From Planctomycetales bacterium (GTDB taxonomy: Bacteria > Planctomycetota > Phycisphaerae > SM23-33): DNA of 13,116 nucleotides. Positions 12,147 to 13,116 of this stretch are shown here, one piece after another; the first letter of the stretch is position 1, and every line of letters starts with the position of its first letter. The notes beneath the pieces are model-generated. The model had not been told where the DNA came from and searched no databases. It worked only from the letters and a program-made list of their open reading frames with translations. Location: contig JAUVIQ010000065.1 of NCBI GenBank assembly GCA_030592655.1, positions 1 to 13,116 on the forward strand, read 5' to 3'. A program made the position numbers and the translations under genes.

Positions 12147-12332
12147 TCACCAACTCGCCTTTTTCATCCCCGGAACCTTGCCTTCGTTGGCAAGTTTGCG
12201 GAGGCAGATTCGGCAGATTTTAAATTTCCTGTACACGCTGCGGGGACGCCCGCACATTTGGCAACGACGCTGGATACGCGTCGAAAACTTCGGCGGCCTC
12301 TTGCTCTTCGCTATCTGTGCCTGTGTTGCCAT
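12147..12332 (-). CDS. rpsN: 30S ribosomal protein S14, zinc-binding type (uS14)
   Basis: This 61-residue protein is the short, zinc-containing form of S14. Its two CxxC pairs (C24/C27 in CQMCGRPR and C40/C43 in CRICLRKL) form the zinc ribbon, and the C-terminus GMKKASW is the family signature. It binds 16S rRNA in the 30S head. ATG 12332 has GAGG 5 nt upstream, in the 9-bp gap after rplE. The long zinc-free paralogue, if any, is not in the window. The order rplE-rpsN-rpsH is standard. Confidence 0.97.
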   Translation of the reverse strand: MATQAQIAKSKRPPKFSTRIQRRCQMCGRPRSVYRKFKICRICLRKLANEGKVPGMKKASW

Positions 12333-12341
12333 TGGTTCCTC

Positions 12342-12887
12342 TTATGTTCTAAACGGCATGCCCAAAAGCAACAACAACCTGCGGGCCTGTTCGTCAGTAT
12401 CGGTCGTTGTTACAATCGCTATATTCATGCCCTGGGTAGCCTGGACCTTGTCCGGATTAATCTCCGGGAAAACGGTCTGCTCGGTCAGACCCATATTATA
12501 ATTACCCTTCCCGTCGAACCCGCCGGACGGTAACCCGCGAAAATCCTTCACTCGCGGTATGGCCACGCTTATCAGTCGATCGAGAAATTCGTACATCCGA
12601 CGCCCGCGAAGCGTAACCTTCAGCCCGATCTTCATACCGCGTCTGAGCTTGAAGTTGGAAACGCTCCTGCGCGCCTGCGTTATGACCGGTTTCTGACCGG
12701 TAATCAGCGCCAGTTCCGCTGCCGCCGGTTCAAGACAGGCGTCGTTTTCAACGGCCTTGCTACCAAGCCCCATCGAAATGACGATTTTCTCCAGCCTGGG
12801 AATCGCCAGGCGATTGTCCAGACTGAACTCCTTCGCCAATACCGGAGCCACTTCGGTTTTATATTGTTCAAGAAGACGCACAGCCAT
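12342..12887 (-). CDS. rplE: 50S ribosomal protein L5 (uL5)
   Basis: This 181-residue L5 binds 5S rRNA and contacts the P-site tRNA. Visible family blocks are IPRLEKIVISMGLG (about residues 29-42), ITGQKPVITQARRSVSNFKL (about 62-81), FLDRLISVAIPRVKDFRGL (about 101-119), the glycine-rich GGFDGKGNYNMGLTEQTVFP and the C-terminal LLLLLGMPFR. ATG 12887 has GAAGG about 10 nt upstream, inside the 20-bp gap after rplX. Full length and without oddities. Confidence 0.97.
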   Translation of the reverse strand: MAVRLLEQYKTEVAPVLAKEFSLDNRLAIPRLEKIVISMGLGSKAVENDACLEPAAAELALITGQKPVITQARRSVSNFKLRRGMKIGLKVTLRGRRMYEFLDRLISVAIPRVKDFRGLPSGGFDGKGNYNMGLTEQTVFPEINPDKVQATQGMNIAIVTTTDTDEQARRLLLLLGMPFRT

Positions 12888-12907
12888 CGTTCAAAACACC
12901 TTCGCTA

Positions 12908-13116
12908 TTAATCTTTCTTTTTTCCGATTGTTCCAAGCGATTGACCTGATTTTCTGGCGAACCGCTCCTTGACTCCCGCCGAATTGACCCGAAACCCCAC
13001 CCGCGTCGGCTGGGATGTCTTCGGGTCCACCGGTAGGACGTTTGAGATATCTATTGGCATCTCTTTCTGGATTCTTCCGCCCTGCGGGTGCTGCCGCGAG
13101 GGACGAAGGTGGCGAT
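12908..13116 (-). CDS. rplX: 50S ribosomal protein L24 (uL24), 3' part
   Basis: The frame read from the right window edge gives about 69 residues of C-terminal sequence, ending at TAA 12910-12908. It starts RHLRPSRQHPQGGRIQKEMP, then DISNVLPVDPKTSQPTRVGF, and ends in a basic tail (GTIGKKKD). HPQGG and the I-x-K-E-x-P-I-x-I-S-N-V block are the L24 signature after the KOW domain, which lies outside the window. L24 starts 50S assembly by binding the 5' part of 23S rRNA. Its place before rplE is the usual one. It is not among long ORFs because it lacks a start codon inside the window. Confidence 0.95.
   Translation of the reverse strand, partial: RHLRPSRQHPQGGRIQKEMPIDISNVLPVDPKTSQPTRVGFRVNSAGVKERFARKSGQSLGTIGKKKD

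Overview
The window is a chromosomal segment of a bacterium, most likely a planctomycete of the Phycisphaerae type. The evidence is the RNA polymerase alpha N-terminus (MRARWRGLELPTRVV), the four-cysteine S4, the zinc-type S14 and L36, the absence of L30 (rpmD) between S5 and L15, and gaps filled with short dyad repeats. This placement is from memory of protein style, not from a search.

Right part (2765-13116, minus strand): one long, tightly packed transcription unit, read from high to low coordinates. Its order is rplX (cut by the window edge), rplE, rpsN, rpsH, rplF, rplR, rpsE, rplO, secY, adk, map, rpmJ, rpsM, rpsK, rpsD, rpoA, rplQ and a HIT-family hydrolase gene. This is the fused spc/alpha ribosomal-protein operon. 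It supplies ribosomal proteins, the SecY translocon channel, adenylate kinase, methionine aminopeptidase and the RNA polymerase alpha subunit. Stop/start overlaps of 4 nt (rpsE/rplO and secY/adk) point to translational coupling. rpmD and infA are not at their usual places. SecY has an N-terminal extension of about 70 residues with two extra hydrophobic segments.

Operon gaps: most junctions are 1-40 nt. The four larger repeat-bearing gaps are rpsH-rplF, rplO-secY, map-rpmJ and rpsK-rpsD. Each holds a different dyad or direct-repeat element placed between a stop codon and the next ribosome-binding region. The clearest is a 124-bp AT-rich element with perfect 22-bp inverted ends that exactly fills the rpsH-rplF gap.

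Left part (1-2764): an accessory, repeat-rich segment. It holds the 3' end of an unrecognised membrane-anchored protein (+), a small three-helix membrane protein (-), an unrecognised 121-residue protein (-), a 3' remnant of glutaminyl-tRNA synthetase (-), and a pRiA4b ORF-3-like protein (+). The last gene is flanked on both sides by REPIN-like clusters, each made of two oppositely oriented GC-rich palindromes. A compensatory base change separates the homologous palindromes. Downstream lie two copies of a 32-40-bp palindrome with a GCGCGCGC core, again with a compensatory change, then a further hairpin repeat and a 10-bp tandem repeat that abuts the stop codon of the HIT gene. No tRNA, rRNA, CRISPR array or transposase gene is visible.
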